A stretch of 7,640 nucleotides of DNA, from NCBI GenBank assembly GCA_900555725.1, contig USMD01000086.1, forward strand, positions 1 to 7,640, in the 5' to 3' direction. The notes beneath the pieces are model-generated. The model saw only the letters and a list, made by a program, of their open reading frames with translations, searched no databases and was not told the DNA's origin. The stretch comes from an uncultured Garciella sp. (GTDB lineage Bacteria; Bacillota; Clostridia; Eubacteriales; Garciellaceae). Of this stretch, positions 1-5,957 are shown piece by piece. The position numbers were made by a program, and so were the translations under genes. Position 1 is the stretch's first letter. Every line of letters begins with the position of its first letter.

Positions 1-24
1 CAAATGTTCAGAGTTATCAGTAAG

Positions 25-53
25 TTTACATATTAAGAAATACATGCTATTAT
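25..53 (+). promoter_or_regulatory. Putative sigma-A promoter for the fusion gene
   Basis: A TTTACA -35 box (25-30) is separated by 17 bp from a TATTAT -10 box (48-53). The -10 box is preceded by TG at 45-46, giving an extended TGnTATTAT. Transcription would start near 60, about 34 nt before the GTG start at 94. Boxes and spacing fit the vegetative consensus, but AT-rich DNA produces such matches by chance, so this is a moderate call. Confidence 0.45.
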
Positions 54-93
54 TGGATATAAATAGAAAATATTTCAAAGGAGTATTTTTTTT

Positions 94-1686
94 GTGAAAA
101 AATTGATCTATATACTTTTCATTTTGGTCTTGATTTCTATAAATTTATTTGGTTACTCTTTAATGACAAATCATCAATTATTAGATTTCTTATATACAAA
201 AAATCAAATAGTACATATTGATTATAGTAAGGCTAAGTCAGATGCTGGAGATACTGAGTTAATAGATCAGTTAGCTAAATTTTCGAAAGAAAACAATATC
301 AATATCTCCCAATATAATTTTTTAAGTGAAAATGATTTAAATGTTTATTCTACAAATACGAAAAACGACCCAAATATTCATTTAGAATCAGGAGAAATTC
401 CTAAGGGTATTACATATATCGCGAATAAGGATTTAGATTCAAATGGCACCAAACAATCTAATCAGTCAGGTATATTTTCTTTCCCTCTATCAAGCTGGAA
501 AATCCGTATTTATGATATTCAACAAGTAAAAAATGTAGGACTTGGGAATGAATTTTACCTCAGTGGAGCTAATCATGAAACAATAAATGCTTTTACCCAA
601 GAATTTTCAAGCTATGGTAATATATCACTCATAAATGAAAATATAAACAGTTTGGGATTAACCAATATGCCTTTATTGATGATTGTAGCTTTTTCCTTCG
701 TTATATTTTTCTTGGGGATGTTTTACTTTCTCATTCATAATAGGAAAAACCTACTATTGCAAGAACTATGGGGCTATTCAAATCGTCTAATATTCTCTTC
801 CATTCCAAGGTTATTTTTACGTTTTTCAATCATAATGATATCCTTGTTACTGGTTGGAATGGGAATCTTCATTCTATTACTTGACCAATCGTATTTCCTT
901 CTAGACTATATTATAATGTTTACTCTTACTAATGGAATCGCTATATTTATTCTCTTACTTTTTACTTTGCTAGAAATTTGGATTGTCCAAAAATTTAATC
1001 ATAGTTCCTTACATATAAAAGGAAAATTACCTTTTGAAAAGATGACGTTCATTTCCTCCATATTAAAAATAGTAATTTCTATTATTTTATTCAGCATTAT
1101 TAGCTCTTCCCTAGTTAATTTTTATCATTTAAGAAATAAGGTTGCTAGTTTAGACTATTGGGATCAAACGCAAAATGTATTTAGGATTCAGGTAAGATCA
1201 TTGGATGAAGATATAAATGACAACTTAAAGAAGGATAGGGATTTAAATGATAGAGAGGCAATGTATTTGAAAAGGCATACATTAGGATATGTTTTTCAGA
1301 ATTATGTTTTGATGGATAATGAAACAGTATATAAAAACTTGTTAATCTCAAAAGCATATAACGATGACTTTAATAAAGAAATGTTAATAAACACCTTAGA
1401 GGCAGTGGGATTAGATTCCACATTTTTGAATAAAAAGGTGTATCAATTAAGTGGTGGCGAACAGCAAAGAGTCGCAATTGCTAGGGTCATGCTAAAGCCT
1501 TGTGAGATTATTTTAGCAGATGAACCAACAGGGAATTTGGATAGTCTAAACAAGAAAGTAATAGTATCCTTATTTCGTCAATTGCAAAATTTAGGTAAGA
1601 CCATTGTCTGTGTAACTCACGATAAAGAAATTGCGAACAAATCAGATAGAATTATTAAAATAGATAAGGTGGGATTGAGATTATGA
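94..1686 (+). CDS. Fusion of bacteriocin-associated membrane protein (TIGR01654/DUF1430-like) N-terminal half with ABC ATPase C-terminal part
   Basis: This 530-residue frame starts at GTG (94), with AAAGGAG at 77-83 ten bases upstream. Residues 1-370 resemble the putative immunity membrane protein that accompanies lactococcin-972-type bacteriocins: an N-terminal hydrophobic segment (about 3-22), a polar presumably extracellular domain (about 25-185), then membrane segments near 191-213, 240-263, 270-297 and 318-342. From about residue 385 the protein is an ABC ATPase of the bacteriocin-export or LolD/MacB kind. It has Q-loop GYVFQ (398-402), signature LSGGEQQR (452-459), Walker B IILADEPTG (472-480, catalytic Glu477), D-loop NLDS (481-484) and switch His509. 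Walker A and the first ATPase strands are missing, as are the last membrane segments of the partner. In related clusters these are two adjacent genes, so I infer an in-frame deletion that fused them, with the junction at about 1205-1257. Without Walker A it should not hydrolyse ATP by the usual mechanism. It may be a decaying relic that still reads through, or an assembly error. Confidence 0.8.
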   Translation: MKKLIYILFILVLISINLFGYSLMTNHQLLDFLYTKNQIVHIDYSKAKSDAGDTELIDQLAKFSKENNINISQYNFLSENDLNVYSTNTKNDPNIHLESGEIPKGITYIANKDLDSNGTKQSNQSGIFSFPLSSWKIRIYDIQQVKNVGLGNEFYLSGANHETINAFTQEFSSYGNISLINENINSLGLTNMPLLMIVAFSFVIFFLGMFYFLIHNRKNLLLQELWGYSNRLIFSSIPRLFLRFSIIMISLLLVGMGIFILLLDQSYFLLDYIIMFTLTNGIAIFILLLFTLLEIWIVQKFNHSSLHIKGKLPFEKMTFISSILKIVISIILFSIISSSLVNFYHLRNKVASLDYWDQTQNVFRIQVRSLDEDINDNLKKDRDLNDREAMYLKRHTLGYVFQNYVLMDNETVYKNLLISKAYNDDFNKEMLINTLEAVGLDSTFLNKKVYQLSGGEQQRVAIARVMLKPCEIILADEPTGNLDSLNKKVIVSLFRQLQNLGKTIVCVTHDKEIANKSDRIIKIDKVGLRL

Positions 1687-1871
1687 AAGTCGTAGGACTA
1701 ACATTAATAAATTGTTTTTTAATTCTCTTAACTGTACTTATACATAAGATCATCTATCGGGTAATGCTTTTAAACTATGAAAGTTTAATTATGTATTGGG
1801 GAATATTTGTCTTGGTATTTTTTGTGTTAAATATACTTGTAAATATAGTATTTGTTAAGGATCATAAATAA
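1683..1871 (+). CDS. Small two-helix membrane protein, function unknown
   Basis: The product is 62 residues. Its ATG overlaps the TGA of the preceding gene as ATGA, which implies translational coupling; a GGTGGG stretch about ten bases upstream may help. Two hydrophobic helices are evident, at about residues 4-22 and 38-58, joined by a short loop with a few charges and ending in a basic KDHK tail. I recognise no family. Its place directly after a bacteriocin-export ATPase fragment suggests a small accessory or immunity subunit of the former cluster, but that rests on position alone. The frame is intact and uses the same AT-rich codons as its neighbour. Confidence 0.6.
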   Translation: MKVVGLTLINCFLILLTVLIHKIIYRVMLLNYESLIMYWGIFVLVFFVLNILVNIVFVKDHK

Positions 1872-1906
1872 TCAATTTTATATGAAAATTAATTGTGTTA
1901 CTTACT

Positions 1907-1986
1907 ACTATTGATGCTAATAGAGTAAGCGTGAAATAACGCTTACTCTATAAACGCTAATCATTTATTTTTGTAAGCATCAAGTA
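1907..1986. terminator. Nested inverted repeats between convergent genes, possible terminator
   Basis: The core is a perfect 13-bp stem (1920-1932 with 1939-1951) around a GAAATA loop. It is enclosed by an outer inverted repeat, TTGATGCT (1911-1918) with AGCATCAA (1976-1983), which continues to TACT/GTA with a one-base bulge. A small TCACT-TCT-AGTGA hairpin follows at 1991-2003. The element lies 35-115 bases after the 62-codon gene and before the end of the minus-strand mosaic, where a convergent terminator would be expected. Neither strand has a clean T-run straight after the core stem, so intrinsic termination is plausible but not certain. The 1872-2029 gap holds nothing else I can name. 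Confidence 0.4.
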
Positions 1987-2029
1987 CTCCTCACTTCTAG
2001 TGAAATAGAGAGTATTTGACGTTTACCTA

Positions 2030-2305
2030 TCAAGTTATTACTTCTAGCCGCCGTTCATTGTTTAACAAGCTATAATAAATGCCTTTATTAGATACAAGTT
2101 CTTCATGGAAACCCTCTTCAACTACTTTTCCATTATTAATAACATATATATTATCTGCATTTCTTATAGTAGATAATCTATGGGCTATAACTATGGTAGT
2201 CTTATTTTTTAGAAATTCTTTTATGTTTTCTAATAGATATTCATGTTTTTTATCTATGCCAGTATCCAATATAGCTACTTTTACTTTATTTTCAATAAAC
2301 ATCAC
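2030..2305 (-). pseudogene. Mosaic remnant: subtilase catalytic-Asp fragment joined to ABC exporter ATPase C-terminus
   Basis: The frame opens with GTG-ATG and is 91 codons long. Residues 8-21 (KVKVAILDTGIDKK then His) match the start of the S8 subtilase catalytic domain, with catalytic Asp14. From about residue 25 the protein is the tail of an exporter-type ABC ATPase: ENIKEFLKNKTTIVIAHRLSTI with switch His42, then the nGkvvEeGfHeEL segment to the C-terminus. Subtilase His and Ser centres, and ATPase Walker A, signature and Walker B, are all absent, so neither part can work. The junction lies at about 2228-2240. The upstream fragment continues in the same frame, separated only by TAG at 2306-2308. 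Subtilases and exporter ATPases sit together in many peptide-maturation clusters, so I infer debris of one such cluster reduced by deletions. Confidence 0.7.
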
Positions 2306-2512
2306 CTATTCTAATGCATGGATAGATTCTATTTGGGAGCTTCCCGTATCATACTTTATAATATCCACTTCTGCTTGTTTTGCACTATAGGACAACGAAC
2401 CGATTCCAACAATTAATATCATGCTTAAAATAATACTTAAGGAGATTGCTAAGGATCGTGCCTTATATTTTTTGATATAATTTATGACAATGCCAATATA
2501 AAGTCCCACCAT
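2306..2512 (-). pseudogene. N-terminal fragment of FtsX/MacB-type ABC permease, running into a subtilase scrap
   Basis: The frame has an ATG start at 2512 with AAAGGAG at 2517-2523, only four bases away. Residues 1-57 look like the start of an FtsX-family permease: a short basic cytoplasmic stretch (NYIKKYKARS, 11-20), then one membrane segment (about 21-42), then the start of an extracytoplasmic domain. Such permeases are normally several hundred residues long; this one stops at residue 68. The last ten residues (QIESIHALE) read better as the segment just before a subtilase catalytic Asp, and that homology continues after the TAG stop into the next frame. The permease-subtilase junction is therefore near 2335-2345. 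Start codon and ribosome site remain, so a short membrane peptide could still be made. I see no clear promoter. Confidence 0.65.
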
Positions 2513-2536
2513 TTAACTCCTTTCAATAAAGCTCTT

Positions 2537-2579
2537 ATAAAACAGTAGACACTTTAAATATAAGTGCCTACTGTTTTAT
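2537..2579. terminator. Long bidirectional intrinsic-terminator-like hairpin
   Basis: The arms 2537-2554 and 2562-2579 pair at 17 of 18 positions (one A/C mismatch, 2549 with 2567) around a 7-base loop. The base of the stem is AAAA on one side and TTTT on the other, so either strand ends the hairpin in a short U-run. It lies 25 bases upstream of the permease fragment. It could stop minus-strand read-through from tsaD, and any plus-strand transcript leaving the mosaic region. Confidence 0.6.
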
Positions 2580-2637
2580 TACTTAATTTTAATACTTTGG
2601 TGAACCATAGTATTGGGGCTTACCAAATGCATTACAA

Positions 2638-2658
2638 TCATCTAAACACTATAGATGA
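2638..2658. repeat. Small inverted repeat
   Basis: TCATCTA (2638-2644) and TAGATGA (2652-2658) are perfectly complementary around a 7-base loop. A second short dyad, TGGT-GA-ACCA, is at 2599-2607. No T-run follows either. They lie in the 310-base gap between tsaD and the permease fragment; the rest of that gap is the hairpin at 2537-2579, the tandem repeats at 2733-2795 and AT-rich sequence without a supportable gene. Confidence 0.3.
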
Positions 2659-2732
2659 ATAAGGTAGAAAATTCGAAACAAGTAGTTTATCTATAAATAG
2701 AATACACAAAAACACACATTTTTGAGACAAGT

Positions 2733-2795
2733 ATGGTAAATAGCCACTTTTTAATGGCGAATAGCCTGTTTTTGATGGTGAATAACCACTTTTGC
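2733..2795. repeat. Three tandem 21-bp repeats with an internal dyad
   Basis: Three abutting units (2733-2753, 2754-2774, 2775-2795) follow the pattern ATGGYRAATARCCACTTTTT with a few changes. Each carries a short inverted repeat about AATA: GGT..GCC in unit 1, GGC..GCC in unit 2 and GGT..ACC in unit 3. The C/T change in the left half is matched in the right half between units 2 and 3. That looks like selection on a dyad, either a DNA-binding site or an RNA stem. Multiple tandem terminal repeats with TG starts are known at ends of IS21-family elements, and I suspect a solo IS end, but no transposase is present. Confidence 0.6.
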
Positions 2796-2810
2796 AGATA
2801 TTTACTTAAT

Positions 2811-2839
2811 AAAGCTGGCTTTTCTCTAAGCCAGCTTTA
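2811..2839 (-). terminator. Hairpin overlapping the tsaD stop codon
   Basis: The stem of 11-12 bp (2828-2839 with 2810-2821) has a 6-base loop and contains the last codons and TAG stop of tsaD. In the minus-strand transcript the stem ends in CUUUAUU rather than a solid U-run. It probably terminates or protects the 3' end of the tsaD mRNA. The better U-run hairpin at 2537-2579 may act as a backup. Confidence 0.5.
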
Positions 2840-3893
2840 AATTAGGCACTGCATTTAAATGAAGATCTGCTATATTCCCCTTTTTATACTGATAATACCC
2901 CGCTGCTGCAATCATAGCAGCATTATCTGTACAAAGTATCCTAGAAGGATATCCTACAGAAATACCTTCTTTTTGTGCTAAACTTTTCATTTCTTTCCTC
3001 AAAGCAGAATTGGCTGCTACCCCCCCTGCGAGATACACTCGATCTACCCTTTTCTCCTTGGCTGCCTTTATGGTCTTATGGACTAATACTTCCACTACTG
3101 ATTGTTGGAAACTAGCAGCTACATCTTCTACCACAATTTCTTGTCCCTTCATTTTACAACTATTTAAAAAATTTAACACCGATGACTTTAATCCACTAAA
3201 GCTAAAGTCATAGCTATCCTCTTCTAAATAAGCTCTAGGAAACTCTATAGCATGGGGATTTCCCTCCTTAGCTTTTTTATCAATTAAGGGACCTCCTGGA
3301 TAGCCTAGTCCTAAGGCCCTGGCGATTTTATCAAAAGCTTCCCCTGCTGCATCATCTCTCGTTCTCCCAAGGATTTCATACTCTCCATAGTCCCTTACAT
3401 ATACCAAATGGCTGTGTCCTCCTGATGCCACTAAACAAACAAAGGAGGGTTCTAAATCAGGATCTTCTATATAATTGGCGGAAATATGTCCGTCAATGTG
3501 GTGCACACCAATCAGCGGTTTATGCAGACCAAAGGCCATGGCTTTTGCAGTAGATAGCCCCACTAATAATGCCCCCACCAATCCAGGTCCATAAGTGACT
3601 GCAATTCCATCCAACTCCGGAAGGGAAATTTGAGACTCTTTTACCGCTTCTTCAATAATATAAGGGATTTTCTCAAGATGATTACGGGAGGCTACCTCCG
3701 GTACTACCCCCCCAAATTTTTTATGAATATCTATTTGGGAATAAATCTGATTGGTAATGACTGTTCTCCCATTTTTTACAATGGCCACAGAGGTTTCATC
3801 ACAGGAGGTCTCAATGGCCATTAAATAAATATCTTTTTTTCTATGGATTTTTTCGTTGATTTCTTTTTTCATTTCATCTATGGAATAATTCAT
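2826..3893 (-). CDS. tsaD: tRNA N6-adenosine threonylcarbamoyltransferase TsaD
   Basis: TsaD (older names Gcp, YgjD) transfers the threonylcarbamoyl group from threonylcarbamoyl-AMP to A37 of ANN-decoding tRNAs, giving t6A, in a cytoplasmic complex with TsaB and TsaE. The 355-residue protein is complete. It has AIETSCDETS (26-35), the metal-binding HHIDGH (His132, His136), ASGGHSHLV (156-164), AAGEAFDKIARALGLGYPGGP (182-202), FSFSGLKSS (230-238), LAGGVAANSALR (288-299) and CTDNAAMIAAAG with metal-ligand Asp323. The start at 3893 is supported by AAGGAGGGG at 3900-3908. This gives about 20 more N-terminal residues than most homologues; the inner Met25, directly before AIETS, has no ribosome site. 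It is the last gene of the cluster, 163 bases after the DUF1461 gene. That gap holds only its ribosome site, with no promoter or terminator I trust. Confidence 0.97.
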   Translation of the reverse strand: MNYSIDEMKKEINEKIHRKKDIYLMAIETSCDETSVAIVKNGRTVITNQIYSQIDIHKKFGGVVPEVASRNHLEKIPYIIEEAVKESQISLPELDGIAVTYGPGLVGALLVGLSTAKAMAFGLHKPLIGVHHIDGHISANYIEDPDLEPSFVCLVASGGHSHLVYVRDYGEYEILGRTRDDAAGEAFDKIARALGLGYPGGPLIDKKAKEGNPHAIEFPRAYLEEDSYDFSFSGLKSSVLNFLNSCKMKGQEIVVEDVAASFQQSVVEVLVHKTIKAAKEKRVDRVYLAGGVAANSALRKEMKSLAQKEGISVGYPSRILCTDNAAMIAAAGYYQYKKGNIADLHLNAVPNLKLA

Positions 3894-4056
3894 TTTTTTC
3901 CCCTCCTTTTTAACTCTATTTTCCTGTTTTTTAAATCTATTCTATTGAAATTTCCATTCTTTTACCCGAACGCTACTATTTTTGATACTTCCAGCGTATA
4001 AAGTGGGAAATAAACATTGCTAAACACCCAGATGAATTCTTTTTAACAATAGGATC

Positions 4057-4758
4057 TTATCTTGTAAAAATATAATTTCTTTTCTTAGAATGTCTTAAAT
4101 ACCATCCGCTTAAAAGAATACAGATGAGCAAACTTCCAGAGAAATACAATGTAATTTTAACCATAATATTTTGAAAGAATCCGAGGGGCACTAAATGAAT
4201 GAGAATGCTTTCCTTTGGATCCAATCTCCATAGATCATTGTCAAAAAAAATAGAATGAAAACTATCAAAATACTTAGAGAAATCTGTAGCTACAATCATC
4301 CCTAGTAGAATAAGAATAAAAATGGTAATGACTGTCGATAGAAATACCCCTTGGGCCGCTTTTCTTTTTTGCCCTTTTATAAATGCCAAATATACTAAAG
4401 CAATCAAAAAGAAAGCTAAAGAAAGATTTCGCAGAACAAAGCCCTCTGAAAATAATTCTTTTACATCTACCATATGGGCTTGATCCCTTTCATCAAATAT
4501 CAGTTGTTTTTGTCCATTTACCTGGCCGTAAACTTCTAAATCCTCCCTATCACCCTTTAGATAATCCAACATTTTCTCGGTAATATTCATTAATTCTTTC
4601 TTCTCAATACCGGTATTCTCCATTACTTGATTCTCATCATATTGCGCACTATAAAAATCTAAATCAAAGGCAGCAATTTCTACACTATTCAAAAGTAAAA
4701 GAATTGGCAAGCTAATAAAAATAATCCAAAAAGAAATAATTCTAAAAGTCCTTCCCAT
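4057..4758 (-). CDS. DUF1461/TIGR01906 integral membrane protein (family of lipoprotein transacylase Lit)
   Basis: The protein has 233 residues and about four membrane helices: 7-25, 109-128, 137-157 and 200-220. A polar, presumably extracytoplasmic domain lies between the first two and another between the last two. Family hallmarks are visible: FDERDQAHMVDVKELF (88-103, with His95) and YFDSFHSIFFDNDLWRLDP (163-181, with His168). The family includes Lit, the intramolecular transacylase that makes lyso-form lipoproteins in some Firmicutes, and Lit depends on two histidines in these segments. Presence of both makes an active enzyme possible, but most clostridial members are uncharacterised, so no symbol is given. 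The ATG at 4758 has AGGGGG six bases upstream. It follows rimI by 43 bases and precedes tsaD, probably in the same transcript. Confidence 0.8.
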   Translation of the reverse strand: MGRTFRIISFWIIFISLPILLLLNSVEIAAFDLDFYSAQYDENQVMENTGIEKKELMNITEKMLDYLKGDREDLEVYGQVNGQKQLIFDERDQAHMVDVKELFSEGFVLRNLSLAFFLIALVYLAFIKGQKRKAAQGVFLSTVITIFILILLGMIVATDFSKYFDSFHSIFFDNDLWRLDPKESILIHLVPLGFFQNIMVKITLYFSGSLLICILLSGWYLRHSKKRNYIFTR

Positions 4759-4801
4759 GGAAATCCCCCTTTTTTGTTTTATTTTATACTTGTTAGGTAA
4801 A

Positions 4802-5251
4802 CTAATCCCTTCTCCACATAATCAGTGCATCCTCATGATTATCAAAATAAAATCCTTTTCTCACTCCTTCTTCCTGAAAACCAAAACTTTCATATAAGTG
4901 TATGGCAACAGCATTACTCTTTCGTACTTCTAAAGACATTTGTCCAATTCCTTCTTCTTTCATCAAATCAATTAATCCCTGCATCAACTTTTTCCCTATT
5001 CCTCTTCCTCTATAATCCGGATGGACAGCAATATTGGTAATATGGGCTTCGTCTAAAATCAACCACATTCCTCCATAGGCAATGGCCTGATTGCCATCTA
5101 AAACAATTAAATACCGTGCTAGTTGATTATAAAGTATCTCCTGGATAAATGCCTCTCGGGACCAAGGGATGGAAAAACTTAAGTTTTCTATTACCAGCAC
5201 ATCTTCAATATGTTCTTGATCTAATGGAATCATCTGAAATTCTTCTGACAT
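4802..5251 (-). CDS. rimI: Ribosomal protein N-alpha-acetyltransferase RimI (GNAT family)
   Basis: The protein has 149 residues, the normal RimI length, and a single GNAT domain. The acetyl-CoA loop is VHPDYRGRGIGKKLM (76-90). RimI features follow: LEVRKSN (107-113) with the proposed base Glu108, AIHLYESFGF with the proposed acid Tyr120, and the C-terminal GFYFDNHEDALIMW block. In Salmonella the two catalytic residues are also 12 apart. RimI acetylates the N-terminus of ribosomal protein S18 in enterobacteria; whether the clostridial enzyme has the same target is not known from sequence. The gene starts four bases after the tsaB stop, with AGAGGT as ribosome site inside the tsaB end, so it is clearly in the same operon. 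Confidence 0.95.
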   Translation of the reverse strand: MSEEFQMIPLDQEHIEDVLVIENLSFSIPWSREAFIQEILYNQLARYLIVLDGNQAIAYGGMWLILDEAHITNIAVHPDYRGRGIGKKLMQGLIDLMKEEGIGQMSLEVRKSNAVAIHLYESFGFQEEGVRKGFYFDNHEDALIMWRRD

Positions 5252-5255
5252 AGGT

Positions 5256-5954
5256 CTACCTCTTTAATTTTAGATTTTGCTCTGCCTGGGATTTTCGAAT
5301 ATAATTGGGAGCAACCTCTTTATACTCTGTAATTTCCCCTCTTTGTATCTTCTCCATTGCAAGAGCTGCAATAGAAGATGCCCGAGGCATTCTCACGGTA
5401 GGAGGAGCTATTGAAACCTTGTCTTTTAATTTTTCTTGAAACAAAGGAGCAAACTTAGTTACCCCATCCCCTACCAGGTGAATGTGTTCATTTCTATCCT
5501 TTATTTTATCAATCCATTCCTTCGCCCCTATGGCTTGGTCCTCTTCAATGGAAAACAATTGATTCCCTTCCCATTTATAAAGGGCTGTATAGATTTGATC
5601 TCTTTGGGCATCTAAAATAGGACAGATAACTCCCTTACAATAGGGTAGATTAAAAACCAATCCCTCTAAGGTTGAAATGCCTATTAAGGGCTTATTGCCT
5701 ACCTGGGCTAGTGCCTTTGCAGTAGATATCCCAATACGAATTCCTGTAAAAGAACCCGGACCAATACATACCCCAAAGGCATCCACATCTTCGATTTGCA
5801 CTTCTACTTCGTCTAATAATTCATCAATGATGGGCATCAATTTCTCTGAATGGTTTTTTTTATGATTAATAATGATCTCTCCAATCACCTTCTCTTCCTC
5901 TACTAAAGCTGCTGTTGCTACAATAGAAGAAGAATCCAATGCTAATAACTTCAT
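5256..5954 (-). CDS. tsaB: t6A synthesis scaffold protein TsaB
   Basis: TsaB (YeaZ) is a catalytically inactive paralogue of TsaD. It dimerises with TsaD and with TsaE is needed to make t6A at A37 of tRNA. The 232 residues start with the ASKHA phosphate loop KLLALDSSS (2-10). They include NHSEKLMP (34-41), the family signature GPGSFTGIRIGISTAKALA (65-83) and DAQRDQIY (115-122). The TsaD metal-binding HxxxH is absent, as expected. It starts three bases after the tsaE stop, with AAAGGAGC at 5963-5970 inside the end of tsaE, so translation is closely linked. TsaB-TsaD proportions may thus be set partly by this layout; that is inference. Confidence 0.96.
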   Translation of the reverse strand: MKLLALDSSSIVATAALVEEEKVIGEIIINHKKNHSEKLMPIIDELLDEVEVQIEDVDAFGVCIGPGSFTGIRIGISTAKALAQVGNKPLIGISTLEGLVFNLPYCKGVICPILDAQRDQIYTALYKWEGNQLFSIEEDQAIGAKEWIDKIKDRNEHIHLVGDGVTKFAPLFQEKLKDKVSIAPPTVRMPRASSIAALAMEKIQRGEITEYKEVAPNYIRKSQAEQNLKLKR

Positions 5955-5957
5955 TTT

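Noticed and set aside
1..93. The end of a lactococcin-972-like bacteriocin gene upstream of the fusion.
   Set aside because: Short open stretches exist, but none resembles the bacteriocin C-terminus and there is too little sequence to judge.
2079..2390. A plus-strand reading frame of about 100 codons.
   Set aside because: It lies opposite the permease-subtilase-ATPase mosaic, whose minus-strand frame has clear family motifs; the plus-strand product has none.
2733..2795. A short CRISPR array.
   Set aside because: The repeats abut with no spacers, are degenerate, and no cas gene is nearby.
2733..2840. A 35-codon plus-strand reading through the tandem repeats (MVNSHFL, MANSLFL, MVNNHFC).
   Set aside because: The 21-bp repeat length keeps any frame open by itself. 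There is no ribosome site before 2733, and the frame runs antisense into the end of tsaD.
3010..3213. Plus-strand frames opposite tsaD, the DUF1461 gene, rimI, tsaB and ribU.
   Set aside because: All are antisense to well-recognised genes, lack ribosome sites and give products with no recognisable features.
3894..4056. A separate promoter for tsaD in the 163-base gap.
   Set aside because: Only weak, poorly spaced box matches are present; the gap supports just the tsaD ribosome site.
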